Shown: positions 48,270 through 60,750, numbered from the stretch's first letter. The stretch is DNA of 64,000 bases from Hibiscus mutabilis (GCA_019671005.1 CM033745.1:45875241-45939240); one strand, 5' to 3'. Numbers and translations are program-made. Notes: generated by a model not told the origin, from the sequence alone.

Positions 48270-50043
48270 CTATTCTTCTTCCAACTTCTTCTTAGCCTTG
48301 TTGCTTGATTCCTTACTTTCACGAGATTTCTTCTCGTACGTCTTTTTGTAATTATTCCTTTCTTTTGTCATGTCTTCCAATTTCTCTGACAAACTTTGCA
48401 CCATTTTACTCGTCCCTCCTTTTTGCTTTGCTTTGTAACTCTCATGGATTTCTTGCAGCTCCTTCAAGTCTCGACCGTCTTTTTGTTTTCTTCCATCAGC
48501 TCATTTTCCTTTCCTTGATGCTTACTCACTTGTAGCTTTGCCATGGTCAATTCTTCTGTAAGGTTATTGATTCATTTTTCATATTTCTTCAATTCCAGTT
48601 CCTGGTCGTGCCTTAGCTTCTCCAGCGCAGACAGTACTTCTATAACCGATCGAACTGACGGTCCTACCTTCTCCTATGTCTCTTGAAAGGTTGTATCGTT
48701 TACCCTTTGTGTCCTTCATTCATCATATCTTGTCATAACTTCCAAATCCTGATATGGATGAACCCTTCTCAGCTTCTCCCATGCTTTTGCGATTTGAATT
48801 ATTATGCCTTTGTAATCATTCGTCTTGTGTGCATATTTAAACTTTACCATGCCTGCGGTGGCTGGTATGAACTGTCTTGAACCAAATTGTCTAGACACCA
48901 ACAAAGGACAATATGTAGTTCCTCCCCAAATCCCAGGTAATGGGACCCAGTCTCTGCCTCCACATCGATATAGAAATGTTGTTCCCCTGTTCAACCAAGG
49001 AGCTTTCCATACAACATTGACATCCTTCATATTCTTGAAACATTCTTCCCATTGTTTCTCATTCTTTTTCTCCAACGGACAATCAGTTAAGTGTTCTCCT
49101 ATTGGTGAATATGTATCCAGATACCTAACGGCTCTATACGGAGTATCCCACCTATGTCCTCTGAACCAAATCTCGAGCAGCTGTGCACATCCACAAAACC
49201 TTCCTTCCCTGATTTCTTACACGTAGTCAACGATCTATAGGTTTTTGTCAAAATGGTAGGTACTGGGTTTACACCTTTCTCCAATCACTCGAACAATCCC
49301 ACTATCGACGGATCTATATGCTCAGGAGTCCTTGGGAACAAAACTAACCCATATATGCATAAATCATATAAGCTTCTCACCCTAAATGGTTCATCTTCGT
49401 TTTCCAATATCAACTCCTTAAGAACTCTCCAATGTACATGATGTTTGTCCTCATTCTGATCAGTATTGTCATTATTGGCTATTTTCCTGTCTAACCATTC
49501 TTTTGTCTTTCCAGTAATTGATACCAATTTCTTTTTGAAGCCCGAGTTGTTATTAGGTTTAGTATAGATCTTATCACTTTGCACTCTAGGATAGTTAATC
49601 AGTACCCCATACTCCTCGAGTGTTGGTGACATGTCTACTCGGCCAAAGGTAAAACAATTGTACACATGATTCTAGAACTGTGCCATTGCTCTAAGTAATT
49701 GTTGGTCTATCTGTACACTTAGCAATAAAGCTATATCCCTGAAGTCTCTTCTGAATGACTCATTCTTTTCACCTCCCCACTGATCCCATATTGCCTTTAC
49801 TTCCAGCAGACAAGTATTCTGATTAGTATTTAACTTTACTTGACCCTTCATCTGAGACACATCTCCCTTTCGTAAGCTGTCTCCTTTCTCATGCTGAGTC
49901 TGTTCTGCCCATGTCCAGACCGTAGTATTGTATTCTCCTATCTTGAACCCTCTAGACATATTGAACACTTCCAAATTAATTGATTCCCGAATCGATGCCA
50001 AAGTAAATGCAATATAACATGATTCATAAACAAATAAAATCAA
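48270..50043 (-). pseudogene. Gypsy 2 ORF1 (extra pre-gag ORF, DUF7745-like)
   Basis: Segments 50043-49672, 49665-49285, 49284-49099, 49075-48716 and 48467-48270 are consecutive pieces of one broken ORF. Recognisable phrases: MSPTLEEYGVLINYPR, VRSLYDLCIYGLVLFPRTPE, FKNMKDVNVVWKAPWLNRG, SRQFGSRQFIPATAG, then a Lys/Glu-rich coiled-coil tail (48270-48467). The homologous ORF in gypsy 1 shares the order LYGLV-FPR, W-APW, SRQFGARQFIP and coiled coil. Function unknown. Confidence 0.7.
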
Positions 50044-50630
50044 ACAAAAAACAACAACAAAAAACTTGTGTCAGTATTGTGAATTAATACAGAAAGCATA
50101 TAAATAGAATATTAACACAGAAAAACATAGTATATTTGCAAAGAAAATAACCAGAGAAAGGTATTTCAACTAGCAGCACCTGGCCTAGGTCCTTGTCTGG
50201 CTCTAATGGAGTGGGTTTCTAAAAAAAGAATGCGAGTTTGGTTCTAGACTCTGGGTTCCTAAATTGTCGTTACTGTCTACTGTGACAGTAAGACATCGAT
50301 TCGTTAGCATAGGTCCCTTACAACGGAGGCGTGGGCTCCACGATGCATAAGGTTAGTATACCGGAAGAAGACAAAAATCCAAACTCGGAGCTAGAGAGCA
50401 TTACGTCGGGTAATGTCTTTCTCCCACATAAGGGTAAAAAGCCTGGGTTGAGGGCTTATGCATGAATGACAGATATACCATACACAAAAGCTGCCCCCAT
50501 TCTTCTTGAAAATTCATCCAACAATTCCCATAAGAAATTAAATTCAAATTATTGCTTAAAATGCCAAAATGCCACATGAAATTAATTAATTAGGTCTGAT
50601 TCTCAATGAATCCCAGCGGAGTCGCCAAGC
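50044..50630 (-). other. Gypsy 2 leader and PBS
   Basis: Non-coding leader. The PBS on the minus strand (TGGCGACTCCGCTGGGA, 50611-50627) has one G fewer than at 35845-35862. Upstream of ORF1 the plus strand carries no other recognised signal. Confidence 0.75.
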
Positions 50631-53269
50631 TATCGTGACCATTTTTAAGACCGAAGCGTGGAAAAATAGCCTGACGACTATTTCTTTTTCAAAATTAGGG
50701 TTTTTGTCCATTTTAATTCATTTAGCCTTGAAAATTAGGTTTTTCACGTTTAATCAGATTTTTCACTTAATTAACCAATAAAATTGATTTTCTTTCGTTT
50801 AATTTTGAAAATAGGTCTTTTATATTAAATCAACTTTATTAATTAATCATAAAAATTATCCATTTTATTTGATCTTTAAAATATTTTGGAGTCGCCACTG
50901 GTCACTTTGGTAGACCGGACACCATAAAACAACCAGAGATTTGTTTTTTTACAAATTAGGGTTCGGGAGTCGGTTACGTATGGGGAAGGATTAGCACCCC
51001 CATAAACGCTCGTTATCGGTACCTTATTAATTCTACGTGGCATTTTGGCATTTCGAACATTAATTTGAATTTAATTTAATCCTTTATTGTTAAATGAATT
51101 TTCATTCCAAATGAAAGTATCTCATTGTAAGGAAATACATCCTTAAACGAATATGAATTTTTAAACGTCCAGTTACTTTAGGATACTTCAATTTATATTC
51201 AAAAAAGTATCCCAACACAAAGGGTTTAATGCATGTCCAATTATTTTCTTGTCAATTTTAAGTTCAAACCTAATAGGGGCTCTACTTAATTAACTGAATT
51301 GATTAAGAACACTACGAATATTTCTAGACTTAGAGTGTTTATGTGATAACACCCAATTGCTTGAGTACTATCCATATTAAACCCTAATTTAACAATATAT
51401 GTATTCATTTAATGATTCTAATTAATTAAACCTATTCCTTAATTAAACTTTAAATTTAATTAACTATATGTGATTTCATGTTCTAAATTCAAATAAATAC
51501 CAAATATTCAATTAAAAAGCCCTTTTGGATAACATATCATTACAATGAGGCACTATCCAACTTAGGACTTTAATTATTTATTCGAATTCAATTATTTAAA
51601 TTAATTAAAACACCTAATGTTGTGATTTAACTATCTAAAAAATTATATTATATGCCAAGTTTAAAATCATGCATCAAATAATATAATTAAAGCAATGAAA
51701 TTGAATTAAAACTGAAATTAGGGACAAAATTAAATTAAATTGCAAACTAAAGTGCCAAATTACAACAGTTTAGGATCAAATTGAGAGAAACACAAGGGTC
51801 GATGTATAAAGCCCACGAAAAAAGGGTGCGGGCCTATATGGGGATTCGCGAGCTCTGAGGCCCGACCTTCGGCCTATATAAAGGCCCTTTCATCCATCCC
51901 TTTTTCTTTTTTTCATCTTTTCAAAATTCCCTCTCTCTCTACACCCCTCTCTCCCTCTAAACTCTCTGAAACGATCAACAATAAACCCAGAAATCATGCT
52001 CATTCCCGATCAAAACCCCCTTGTTCTTCCTAAATTCATGACCATGTTCATCCACTTTTCCTCTTTTGATCCAAACAAATATCGAAACCTTTCATTCTTT
52101 TTGTTTTTCTCGATCAAACTCAACTTTTCTAAAAGAAGACAACTTGTGTTCTTCCTTCTTTTGCCCGTTCAATCCATCACCAAACCTGTTTCCCAACCAC
52201 AGCCTGTTCGCCGGCTGTCGTCTCCAATTGTCTTCTCCATTCACCCTCCAGACTCCGACCGCCGTCTGGTCACCGTCGCGAGGTGATTTTTGACCGTCGG
52301 CTGCCATCGGCTACCACCGTCTGCCATCGTCCAAAGCCCTAAAAACCCCTATTTTCACTAATTTTTCAACCTAAAACCCTATATCTACCCGAATTTGATC
52401 AAATCCACCCATTTTCTCCTATTTCCTAACCTACCTACCCAAAACCAATCCCTTTCACTCATGTTCAACTCCACCACACTCCTAAACACTTCGGCCATCA
52501 TAAAATCATCCTCCGGTGACGAGATAAGCATCCTGATCTCTTTCTGATTTTATTTTAGATCTAGGTTTACTACTATTTTTTAGATTTCAAACTGGTTTTA
52601 ATGTTGTTTTTATACTTTAGATGCAGGGAATGAAAAGATAGAAGGAAAACTACCTTCCGATGAACTTTTACGGCGGTGCGGTGACGAAATGGTCGTCTTC
52701 TCCAGCGGCTCTCTGCGTTTCTGATGACTCTTCAAGTTCAGGTAACCCTTCGGCTCCCTTTTCTATCTCTCTCAATTATGACAATTATTGCTCATTAATT
52801 GCCTAATCATTCCCCTTGTTCTCTCTCCAGGTAGCTATTTATAGTTGGTGTAATGCTGATGTCAACCGGGCCCTTAATCCATGTGAAGATGGATTCGGCC
52901 AATGGGAGTTTGCCAGGTGTCCATTTTGGCGGGCCAAACAAACACAAATGTCTTTGTTTGGGCCCTTTACCCATTAAGCTTTGTTTTTGGCGGGAAAATA
53001 ACTATGTATTGGGTTTAAAGATTTGGATTTGGGCTTTTGGTTATAAAAGATGATTCATATGGATTTGTAATGTATAATGGACAGTCATTTTGTATTTTTG
53101 GACTTTTTATAAACATTTATTTATTTAAGGGACTATTATTTATTTTATATTAAATAAGGGACTATTATTTATTTTACATTATTTACTTATTTATTTATTT
53201 ATTTATTATTTTTGGTTTTATTTATAGGAAAACTATATATATATACACGGACAAAATACGGGTATTACA
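50631..53269 (-). repeat. Gypsy 2 right LTR (5' LTR)
   Basis: Partner of 35866-38393, 2639 bp, beginning TATCGTGACC (mutated from TG) and ending CGGGTATTACA. It differs by several indels, including extra sequence near 51840-51875 and 52855-52980. The antisense module is present: TATATAAA 51875-51882, CT-rich leader, ATG 51996, CCGTCG-rich part, donor-like CAG/GTAACC at 52739-52747. Confidence 0.9.
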
Positions 53270-53399
53270 GTAAGAATGCTATTGAAAAGTGAAAAAACTC
53301 CACCTTCGTAGCACAATTTTAGGCATGGGTATGTAATTTTCATATTCTCATACTTGATTATTTTTGTGTTATAATTTTTTTCAAGGCTAAAAATGTATA

Positions 53400-53975
53400 T
53401 TATGAAACAGGATACAAACTACTATGGCCAAATTTTAAGAGGAAGTTGGCAAATTTGATGGAGTACGAAGAAGATGTTTGGGTGTGGGCAAACATTATTG
53501 AGAGGGAAAGATTAATCCAATCGTATGATGAAGGTCAACGATACGGGCAAATGACAACCAACCTTATGGAGTGCACAAATGGTGTATTAAAAGGAAAACA
53601 TCATCACATGATAGCAAGCTTGGTGAGAGAGGCGTACTATAGGTTGGCTAAGGTTTGGTCCGATAAAGGGTAAAAAATCCAAGCTATTATAAATAGGGGA
53701 CAAGTTTGCTCCCGATCTTGTGGAATAAATGGAAAGGACGTGGAACTGGCAAGATCGATGGTTGTTCACGGGTTCGACCTAAATGTACATATTTTTATGT
53801 TGTTGATTTCGTACACAACAATGAAGGAGGCCAAACATTTCGAGTCAATTTTAGGCAAAGTTGGTGTAACTGTGGTGAGTTCCAGGCATGGCAATATCCA
53901 TGTAGGCATGTAATCGCAGTATGTATGTCTAAATGGGTTGACTCGTACACCTTTATGGATGAATGCTTTAACTTT
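53400..53975 (+). pseudogene. Mutator-like (MULE) transposase, C-terminal part with SWIM zinc finger
   Basis: From about 53410 the plus strand reads YKLLWPNFKRKLANLMEY, WANIIERERLIQSYDEGQRY, MTTNLMECTNGVLKGKHHHM, IASLVREAYYRLAK, the region just after the DDE domain in plant MULEs. After stops near 53670 and a frame change it reads 53706-53999 with a SWIM zinc finger CxCx9CxH (Cys codons 53865 and 53871, Cys 53901, His 53907). The DDE core that should precede it is missing: gypsy 2 LTR ends at 53269. The reading is cut by a solo LTR at 53975/53976 and resumes at 56848. Confidence 0.85.
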
Positions 53976-56843
53976 TGTAGCGATGTCCTTTTTCGCTAAA
54001 AAAACGAGTGATTTTCGAAGGTGTTTATGAATTTTTTGATATAAAATATTTATTCCGTGGGGTTTTTTTTAAAAAAAATTGCATTTAAAAAAATCGGAGT
54101 CGCCACCGGCCACTTAGGTAGGCCGGACACCATAAAACCAGAGATTCAAAAAATGTTGGGTTCGGGAGTCGGTTACGGATGAGGAAGGATTAGCACCCCC
54201 ACACCGCCCAAAATTGGTACTTTAATAATTACCGCTTTATTAATATTGGATTTTCCGGATTAAAGTGACGATTAGTTTAAAATTCGGTCATAATTGCGAA
54301 TAAATTTTAAGGGCCCCGTTATCCGAGAGTAAACGCCCAACCACTATCACTACGCCTGATACTGGCCCCGTTTACGCTCGGATAAAAGGGCACTGCATTA
54401 ACAATTTATATCTCGATATGCAATCTTAGTGGCAAAAATATAAAACATGGCAGATAATTTAAAGACAGTAAATATTCACATAACAGAATGCTAATCTAGC
54501 ATAAATAAAATACGTAATTAAAACACACATATACATAACAAGCTTAATAGTAGATAAAAACAAATTTAACATGTCACAATAACAAGGCACGAATAAATAT
54601 ATGTATGGACAAAAGCATATACTTCGAGGAGACATACATATTAGAAATAAAACACATTTCAACATATATAGAACAATCTATTATACATAAAAAGAAAATA
54701 CACTAACATGTAACCTAAAAAGCCAAGAGAACATACAATACGTACAAAAATACAAAACATGCCGTGTATGAGTCAACTAGAACATAACATGCTTAATACG
54801 AATAACCGAACGAAAAGATACATAATCATTATAAACTTAACACACATATACATGTAAACATAAAAATACGAGGCATATAGGAATGATATATAATAAGACA
54901 AAAAACTACATTAACATATACGATTATAATACGAACATGAATATTTACATGGAAACAGGACTAAAATGAAAAGAAATAAACATTAGTGGCAGAAATTAAA
55001 GAACAATAATATGTAATTTAAGGACGAAAATGCAAAATAGACAGAACCTAGGAGGATCAAAACTGTAATTAGACCAAGGGGCAGACCCGAAATGAAAAAT
55101 TCAAAAATGCGGGATGGTTAAAGGGGTAATTTTACCATTTAAAAACTGATTCGGTGTAATTTAGGGACTGGATTGCAAGATTTTGAAATACAAGGGGGAC
55201 CAGAGTTGTAAATATACCATGCGGCGAGACAGAAGTGAAAATATCAAAAACGCGGGGGGGGGGGGGTTATTACGTAATTTCCCCATTTCACGAAATAATA
55301 ACCCCTATAAAACCCCCTTTTTTAGGCCGGAACCAAATTTTCTTCATTTTGTTTCATTTTTTCAGTTTTATAATAACCTCCACCCTTTATTTTCTCTCAA
55401 CTCTCCCTATGAACCCAGAATCCGGCGGCCAGCCGCCGGATTCTCCAGCGCCGGCGACCCCCAAAAAACACACCAAAATGAACCCTTTTTCACCCTCGAC
55501 ACGAATCCGAAGTTGGATTCAGAGAAAAAGCTTTCATCCGTCCTAGATCTAAGAAATACGAAACAAAAAAAACCCTCTTTTTTGTTTTCAACCCAAAACG
55601 AAACCACAAAGGGGTCTCCCACTCCTTTCAGTTCACCACGTTCGGCTTGGGAAAGCCGAAAAGGCTTATCACTGGTGAGGGGAGATCCACCGACAGCGAT
55701 GGTACGACTTCCTACCCTTTTTTTATTTTACTGCGTATCTTTTTGTGTATGCATGCAACAAAAAAAAGGAAAAAAAAGAAAGGAGACGAGTATTTACCAC
55801 TGGACTTTTTTGTATTTTTTCTTTCGATTATAACTTGACTCGTTCGATTACAACCCGTTCTTTTTACAAAATGATTTTTCATACATATATGCCTGTCTTT
55901 GGTTTGGTACAAGTAATATAATATTTTCTTTCAGATCTGGACTGCTAACTGACATATTTCTTTTCTTGCTTTTTTTTACATGTCTGAGCGCGGTGGTTGA
56001 AGATCGGCATGGCGCAGTATGGTGGCGGTGTGGGGGTTCTGCCTTCGGCCAGAGGTGCTCTCGGCCGTTAGATCAGGGCTGGCTTTAGGGACGAACGGCC
56101 CAGATGAAGCCTCGATTGGTGAAACGGCTCCAGATCGTGCCACGTGGGGCTCAGCAGTCGAGGGGTCAGAGCGCGTGGGGCTCACGCACGCGTGGGATAT
56201 CAAAGAGCCTGCGCGTGGACTGCAAGCGCGCGTGGCACTCGAAGCGTCCAGACGTGTAGTGCACGCGGCTGGCAGATATTTTGTCTTGGCTGGATCGTGG
56301 CCGTTGGATCAGATCTTGGTCCAACGGCCCATAGTCACCTGCACACAAAATAATTGTAATTAAATAGAGTTTGGGCCAACAGGGCCTTGTAATAATGTTA
56401 TACTTGTAATGGACTTGGACTGCAATTTATTTATTTGGTTTAATATATTTTTTTTGGATTTCATTTTATATATTAGCCCAATAATAATATTAATAGTATA
56501 ACAACAATACACATACGATAATACAAACGTATATACTTATGCAAAACATTAATTAATATAACATACTAGCATACGTACATATAATCATACACATAATTAA
56601 CATAACATCTACACACATTAGACAAATACGCTCATACTAACTATAGATACATGAGTGACACACGTACCGTTAATACGTATACATATATAGTTTATAATAT
56701 ACATGCACACACCACACCTTATATATATATTAGTAACACTCATGCATATAATAAACATATAATACAATGTATACATGCAACACTAATATACTATTAATTA
56801 TACTAATATGTATTTATAGACCAGATAAAAATGAGTGATTACA
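53976..56843 (-). repeat. Solo gypsy LTR in the MULE transposase gene
   Basis: It begins TGTAGCGATGTCC and ends GTGATTACA, about 2.87 kb, with the GGAGTCGCCACCGG and TTAGCACCCCCAC blocks of Tat/Ogre LTRs near its left end, no internal domain on either side, and an imperfect 5-bp duplication (ACTTT left, ACTTG right; AACTT/AACTT if the ends are shifted by one). Antisense strand: TATAAAA at 55306-55312, CT-rich leader, ATG 55410, CCGGCGGCC-rich part. It also contains a 13-G run (55254-55266) and an inverted repeat GGCCGTTGGA / TCCAACGGCC (56299-56308, 56320-56329). The 216-codon ORF at 55183 is not considered a gene. Confidence 0.8.
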
Positions 56844-56847
56844 ACTT

Positions 56848-57093
56848 GCACAGGATAATAAATATTTATATCTATGAGTTCCCACCGGTCGCGAATTCAT
56901 AATATTGCCGCTAGTGGAACATGACGAATGGTTACCGAATCTAGCACTCCATAGAGAACCAAAAGGTCAACCTCCATCGACTCGCATCCATACCATTATA
57001 GATCTTCATTATAGGGAGGCAAGAGAACCAAATAGATGTACGAGATGTAGGGGTACATGACATTGCAAAAGCAAATGTCCAAATCGACATAAT
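56848..57093 (+). pseudogene. MULE transposase tail with CCHC knuckle
   Basis: After the solo LTR the MULE reading resumes (EFPPVANS at about 56877, then LPLVEHDEWLPNLALHREPK and HTIIDLHYREAREPN in one frame). It ends in a CX2CX4HX4C knuckle, 57037-57078. The codon before the His, normally Gly, is a stop (TGA, 57058-57060). The order SWIM finger, linker, CCHC knuckle is the normal C-terminus of plant MULE transposases. Confidence 0.8.
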
Positions 57094-57236
57094 TACATGG
57101 CCATGCCTCGTTGATTTCATTTCACTCTTCGTGGTATAACTAGTTTCTTTTCTTTATAATTGTATTCGAATGAACATTTAAATATTTTTATATTTGAACT
57201 GTTTGCATTTGTAGGATGTGTATTGAAAATAGTTTT

Positions 57237-58432
57237 TGTTGGGATGAACAATCAATTGCAAATGACCAAGACGGGGGTGAATTGGCAATTGAAAATTTGG
57301 TGGAAGCAAAAAGATAAAGACGCAAGAATTTTAGAGTGGTTCAACCTTCTCAATAAGGTTTACATCCATTACCTTAGCTATTCACACTAAAGATTTCTAA
57401 AATCCACTAGATTTGCTTTCCTTTTGATGCTCAAGGAGATAACCTTATAACTTTCTTAAGGTTTATACCCCAAAACCTTAAAAACACTCACAAAGAGAAA
57501 TACAAACATAAGCAAACTGAAAATCCTCACAAGGTAGAATGTTTGCACAATTCTAGGCTCACTAAAACCCAACACTTGAATAAAAAGAATACAATTAAGA
57601 TCACTCAAGTGGGTTTACAAGTTTTGACAATAAAAGGCTCAAAGATGTTGGATGTGTGCTTGAATGCTTTAGACTTGTTGAATAGTTGTTGAATAAGCTT
57701 TGGAGACTTGATTTTATACTCTCTCGTTGATTTATACCTATTTGGGTAGTTGAGATATTGATTATAGCTATTGGGATGCATTTTTCCCGCCGTAAATGAT
57801 GTCTAGCAACACTGGGTATCTGTACTTGCCATAAGAAGAAAGAGTTGTTGCAACAAACGGTATCGATACGGAGTGTGAATTTTACAAAGGGTGTCGGTAT
57901 GATCCATACGGTATCGATACCGATTTTTCTCACTGGAATCCTTGGAAGTTTTGCTCAAAAAATTGTATCGATATGTCTAAGAGGGTATCAGTACACATAA
58001 CCGTTTTTCAAAACTTATGGTTCCAATAAACTAATAAGGCAACGGTCGAATAATGAATACAAAGATTTGGGAAACCTTTAACCCCCCGCACTGGTACGCT
58101 ATAAGTTGTACCGATACTCAATAGCAAATTGGTTTCCAGTTTAATAAGGCGTACCGATACGGCTACACGCGTATCAGTACCCTATAACCATTAAATGTAA
58201 AATAGTTTTCTAGTAGCAAAAAACTGTATCTATGCGCTATAGGCCATATCAATACTCCAGTACCAAATTGGTTATTTTGAGTACCAAACACTTAGGAAAA
58301 CTTTGGGGGTTTAAGGTTTTGACTTAGAAATTATTTTAAGTTCGAATGCCTGTAAGCTTTGTGAGTCTTTAAAAATGTATTCCTTTTTACAAAATAGTTC
58401 ATGTTATATCAAAATCAAATATAGGTTTAACA
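57237..58432 (-). repeat. Family B-like solo LTR 5
   Basis: TGTTGGG...TTTAACA, about 1.2 kb, diverged from the other family-B LTRs but with the same start-to-end order (gaattggc..., CTACATCC/TACATCC-type phrase, GTATCGATACG motifs, GTTATATCAAAATCAAAT end). Flanked by GTTTT (57232-57236) and GTTTC (58433-58437), a 5-bp duplication with one mismatch. No interior attached. It contains a 14-bp perfect palindrome CGGTATCGATACCG at 57909-57922. Confidence 0.7.
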
Positions 58433-58700
58433 GTTTCTATTTTCAATTGTTATGTCATGCTTATTTTATTGAAATGCTAGTTTTAAGTTTTGAAACCTTA
58501 AAAAATTCAGGGGCTTAGAATTTTTTTAAACGAAAATTCAAATAACTATTAATAATAATAGAATTTTTTATGTTAATCTTTCAAATGGAATTAAAAGTAT
58601 ATCACATAGGCATCACATATAAAAAACAATAATATTCAAATTCAAATATTTATATTACATAAAAGAAAAATCGCATGAAATCATTTTCTTTGCAATTTTT
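58433..58700. other. AT-rich spacer, nothing recognised
   Basis: About 270 bases between the solo LTR and the plant-mobile-domain remnant. No coding frame or repeat seen. Confidence 0.5.
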
Positions 58701-60578
58701 GTGGTAGAATAGTAATGTCGCGATGGTCGTCGATCTCATTGTGGTCTTTGCAGTGCAACGTGTTCCTCTTCATCATTGTTCACCTCGTCTTTGTCATTGT
58801 TCACCTCATCAATCATCGAAGTCATAAGTAGCAATGTTGTAAACACATAGTCACCACTATGCCCTTCTATATGTGGTGAAAACGTGGGACTGTAAAACGA
58901 CATATTCAGCATGAAATATTTAATCCCTAATAGTTTATGTTTCCGCCAAAGCTTGAGTAAATGGGTGACCGTGGATGATAAAATTTGAGTATGTATGCTT
59001 CAGAATCATTCGCAACCAAGATCTCGCCCACTGGATTAACTACCGAGCTCTCGCCCACTACTGGATGTACATATGTGGTTGGAGAAGTATGAGCATACAT
59101 ATCCGATGTATCAGATTCACTGTGATATTCATCCGCTTGACTCTAAGGTAAGCATGCTGCACTATTAGATGATTGACCATGACAACCATATTTTTTTATA
59201 AATCTTCAGCATTCTTCCCGTTCTTCTAGAGTAGTCAAGTACAATTTTCCATTATTACAATAATAGAACGTGTACTTTGAATTAATCGAGTCCAAATTAT
59301 CAGCTTGAATTGGAGTTAAATATGGCAACAATGCATGTTTGTTGTTCCACAAATCAACGTACTCGACATGTATGATTTTCCAATGATGAACACTTTTGCC
59401 GCGAAAGTCCATACGGTGTAGTAAGTCATGAACCGGTGGATTTCCTGGAATGGGCTGGTGGAAGCCAAATTGTCTTAGGACCCTATCTTCGTACTAGAAC
59501 TCCACAAAAGCAAAGTGAATCATCGGTGTAACCGTACACCAGAGATTGAAATCCTGCATCAGTGCATCTGGTACATTTTACGCGTGCACCGTTGTATGGC
59601 CTCCAAATAAAATGCAAAAATTATATATAATTATAATACATCAGAGCAATTAATTACTTAAAAATAATATGTAAAACTAACTTAAAGTTGATACCTCATT
59701 TTGACAAGATAAATCAATCTGAGCTCTAAACACTTTCACATTGTTGTATGCTAACCTCATGTGAGCTTTTTTCGAATTCCATCTGCATACACATCCAAAT
59801 AACACTCATTTGATTATTTTTCAGATAAAATAAAAAATATTTTATAATTCAATAAATTTAAACTTTCAAATCAAATTCAAAATATTACCTACTAACAAGA
59901 GGAAAATTCCCTGAACTTTGAGTAATTGGTGTAAAAAATGGAAGTCGTTCACACGCCCAAGCTTGCAATAAAAACAAACATCCACCAATACCCTTTGTCT
60001 TCTCACCATTATTATCTAATAAAGCATTCTTGCACAACTCACGGTACAAGAATGTCAATATTGCTTATCCCCAATTATAATTACCAGCTTTTGAAGACGA
60101 TGACATATATGGTAGATGCCATGTGTGAACAAGATTGTCAAACTTATCCGGCATCAATATCCCCCAATGAGCTATAAAATATATGTTCAACTTGCATAAC
60201 TAATCCTTCTTGTGTATTATCGTCAGTGAGCTTGAATTCTCTCTGCAACCAACCTAATTTGATACGAGACCTTTTCACATCAGTTCCAGTTGGAACCTTG
60301 TTGAGGTATCGAAGGCAAATACTTGTAGGTGAATCCTCAGTATGTTTAACTAATAGACTCTCGTTTATCGAGACCTCGATTAACATGACCACATCTTTGA
60401 GTGTAATGGTACATTCTCCACATGCCATGTGAAATGTATGAATTTCTGGTCTCCAACGTTTAATTAGTGCGGTAATCAAACCGGGAACTAGCCTGTAGCC
60501 ACGGATAAATGTGGCATGAAAAAATCTCGCACTTTGCAACCATGAAACCATATCCTTGTTTGGGTGATTACTCCCCAT
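58700..60578 (-). pseudogene. Plant mobile domain (PMD, MAIN/MAIL-like) protein, broken
   Basis: The minus strand reads LVPGLITALIKRWRPEIHTF and HMACGECTITLKDVVMLI (60578-60144), the N-terminal signature of the plant mobile domain. After a frameshift near 60150 it continues ILMPDKFDNLVHTWHLPYMS, a stop near 60075, ILTFLYRELCKNALLD, FLLQAWACERLPFFTP. An intron-like gap (donor GTAATA, acceptor TATGCAG) lies at about 59790-59890, followed by KKAHMRLAYNNVKVFRAQID, another gap, then RQFGFHQPIPGNPPVHD and VHHWKIIHVEYVDLWNNK, ending in a low-complexity acidic tail near 58750. PMD genes occur as host silencing factors (MAIN, MAIL1) and as passengers in transposons. The breaks and location favour the latter. 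Confidence 0.78.
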
Positions 60579-60750
60579 GCTTCGTTAATGTTTAGAGGTT
60601 TCCTCGGTTGCCTTAAAATATTTGTTAATAATAATAAATAAGAAAATAAAATATTAGTAATCTTAATATTAACTTCTTAAAAGAATTACCATATCATCAA
60701 CCACAACACTATTAATATGTCAATTCTGTAATCTCAACATAAGAGTTTGA

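Larger units (their letters stand above)
35866..53269 (-). mobile_element. Gypsy 2: 17.4-kb Tat/Ogre-type Ty3-gypsy retrotransposon
   Basis: LTRs 35866-38393 and 50631-53269 enclose, on the minus strand, PBS 50611-50627, ORF1, gag, protease, RT, RNase H, second RNase H, integrase and a 3' tandem-repeat region. It is the same architecture as gypsy 1 but clearly another family or subfamily (different LTRs and repeats). The left LTR is also joined to a leader fragment, so no target duplication is expected or seen. Several key catalytic motifs survive, though stops break every gene. Confidence 0.9.

Noticed and set aside
51996..52286. Short plus-strand ORFs in the gypsy 2 LTRs (also 37062-37313)
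   Set aside because: Not conserved in frame between the two LTRs. Reported only as part of the antisense promoter-like module.
55183..55833. 216-codon plus-strand ORF, the longest non-retroelement ORF in this part
   Set aside because: It lies wholly inside a solo gypsy LTR, is low in recognisable domains, overlaps other open frames and crosses the 13-G run. It is best seen as chance or part of the antisense module.
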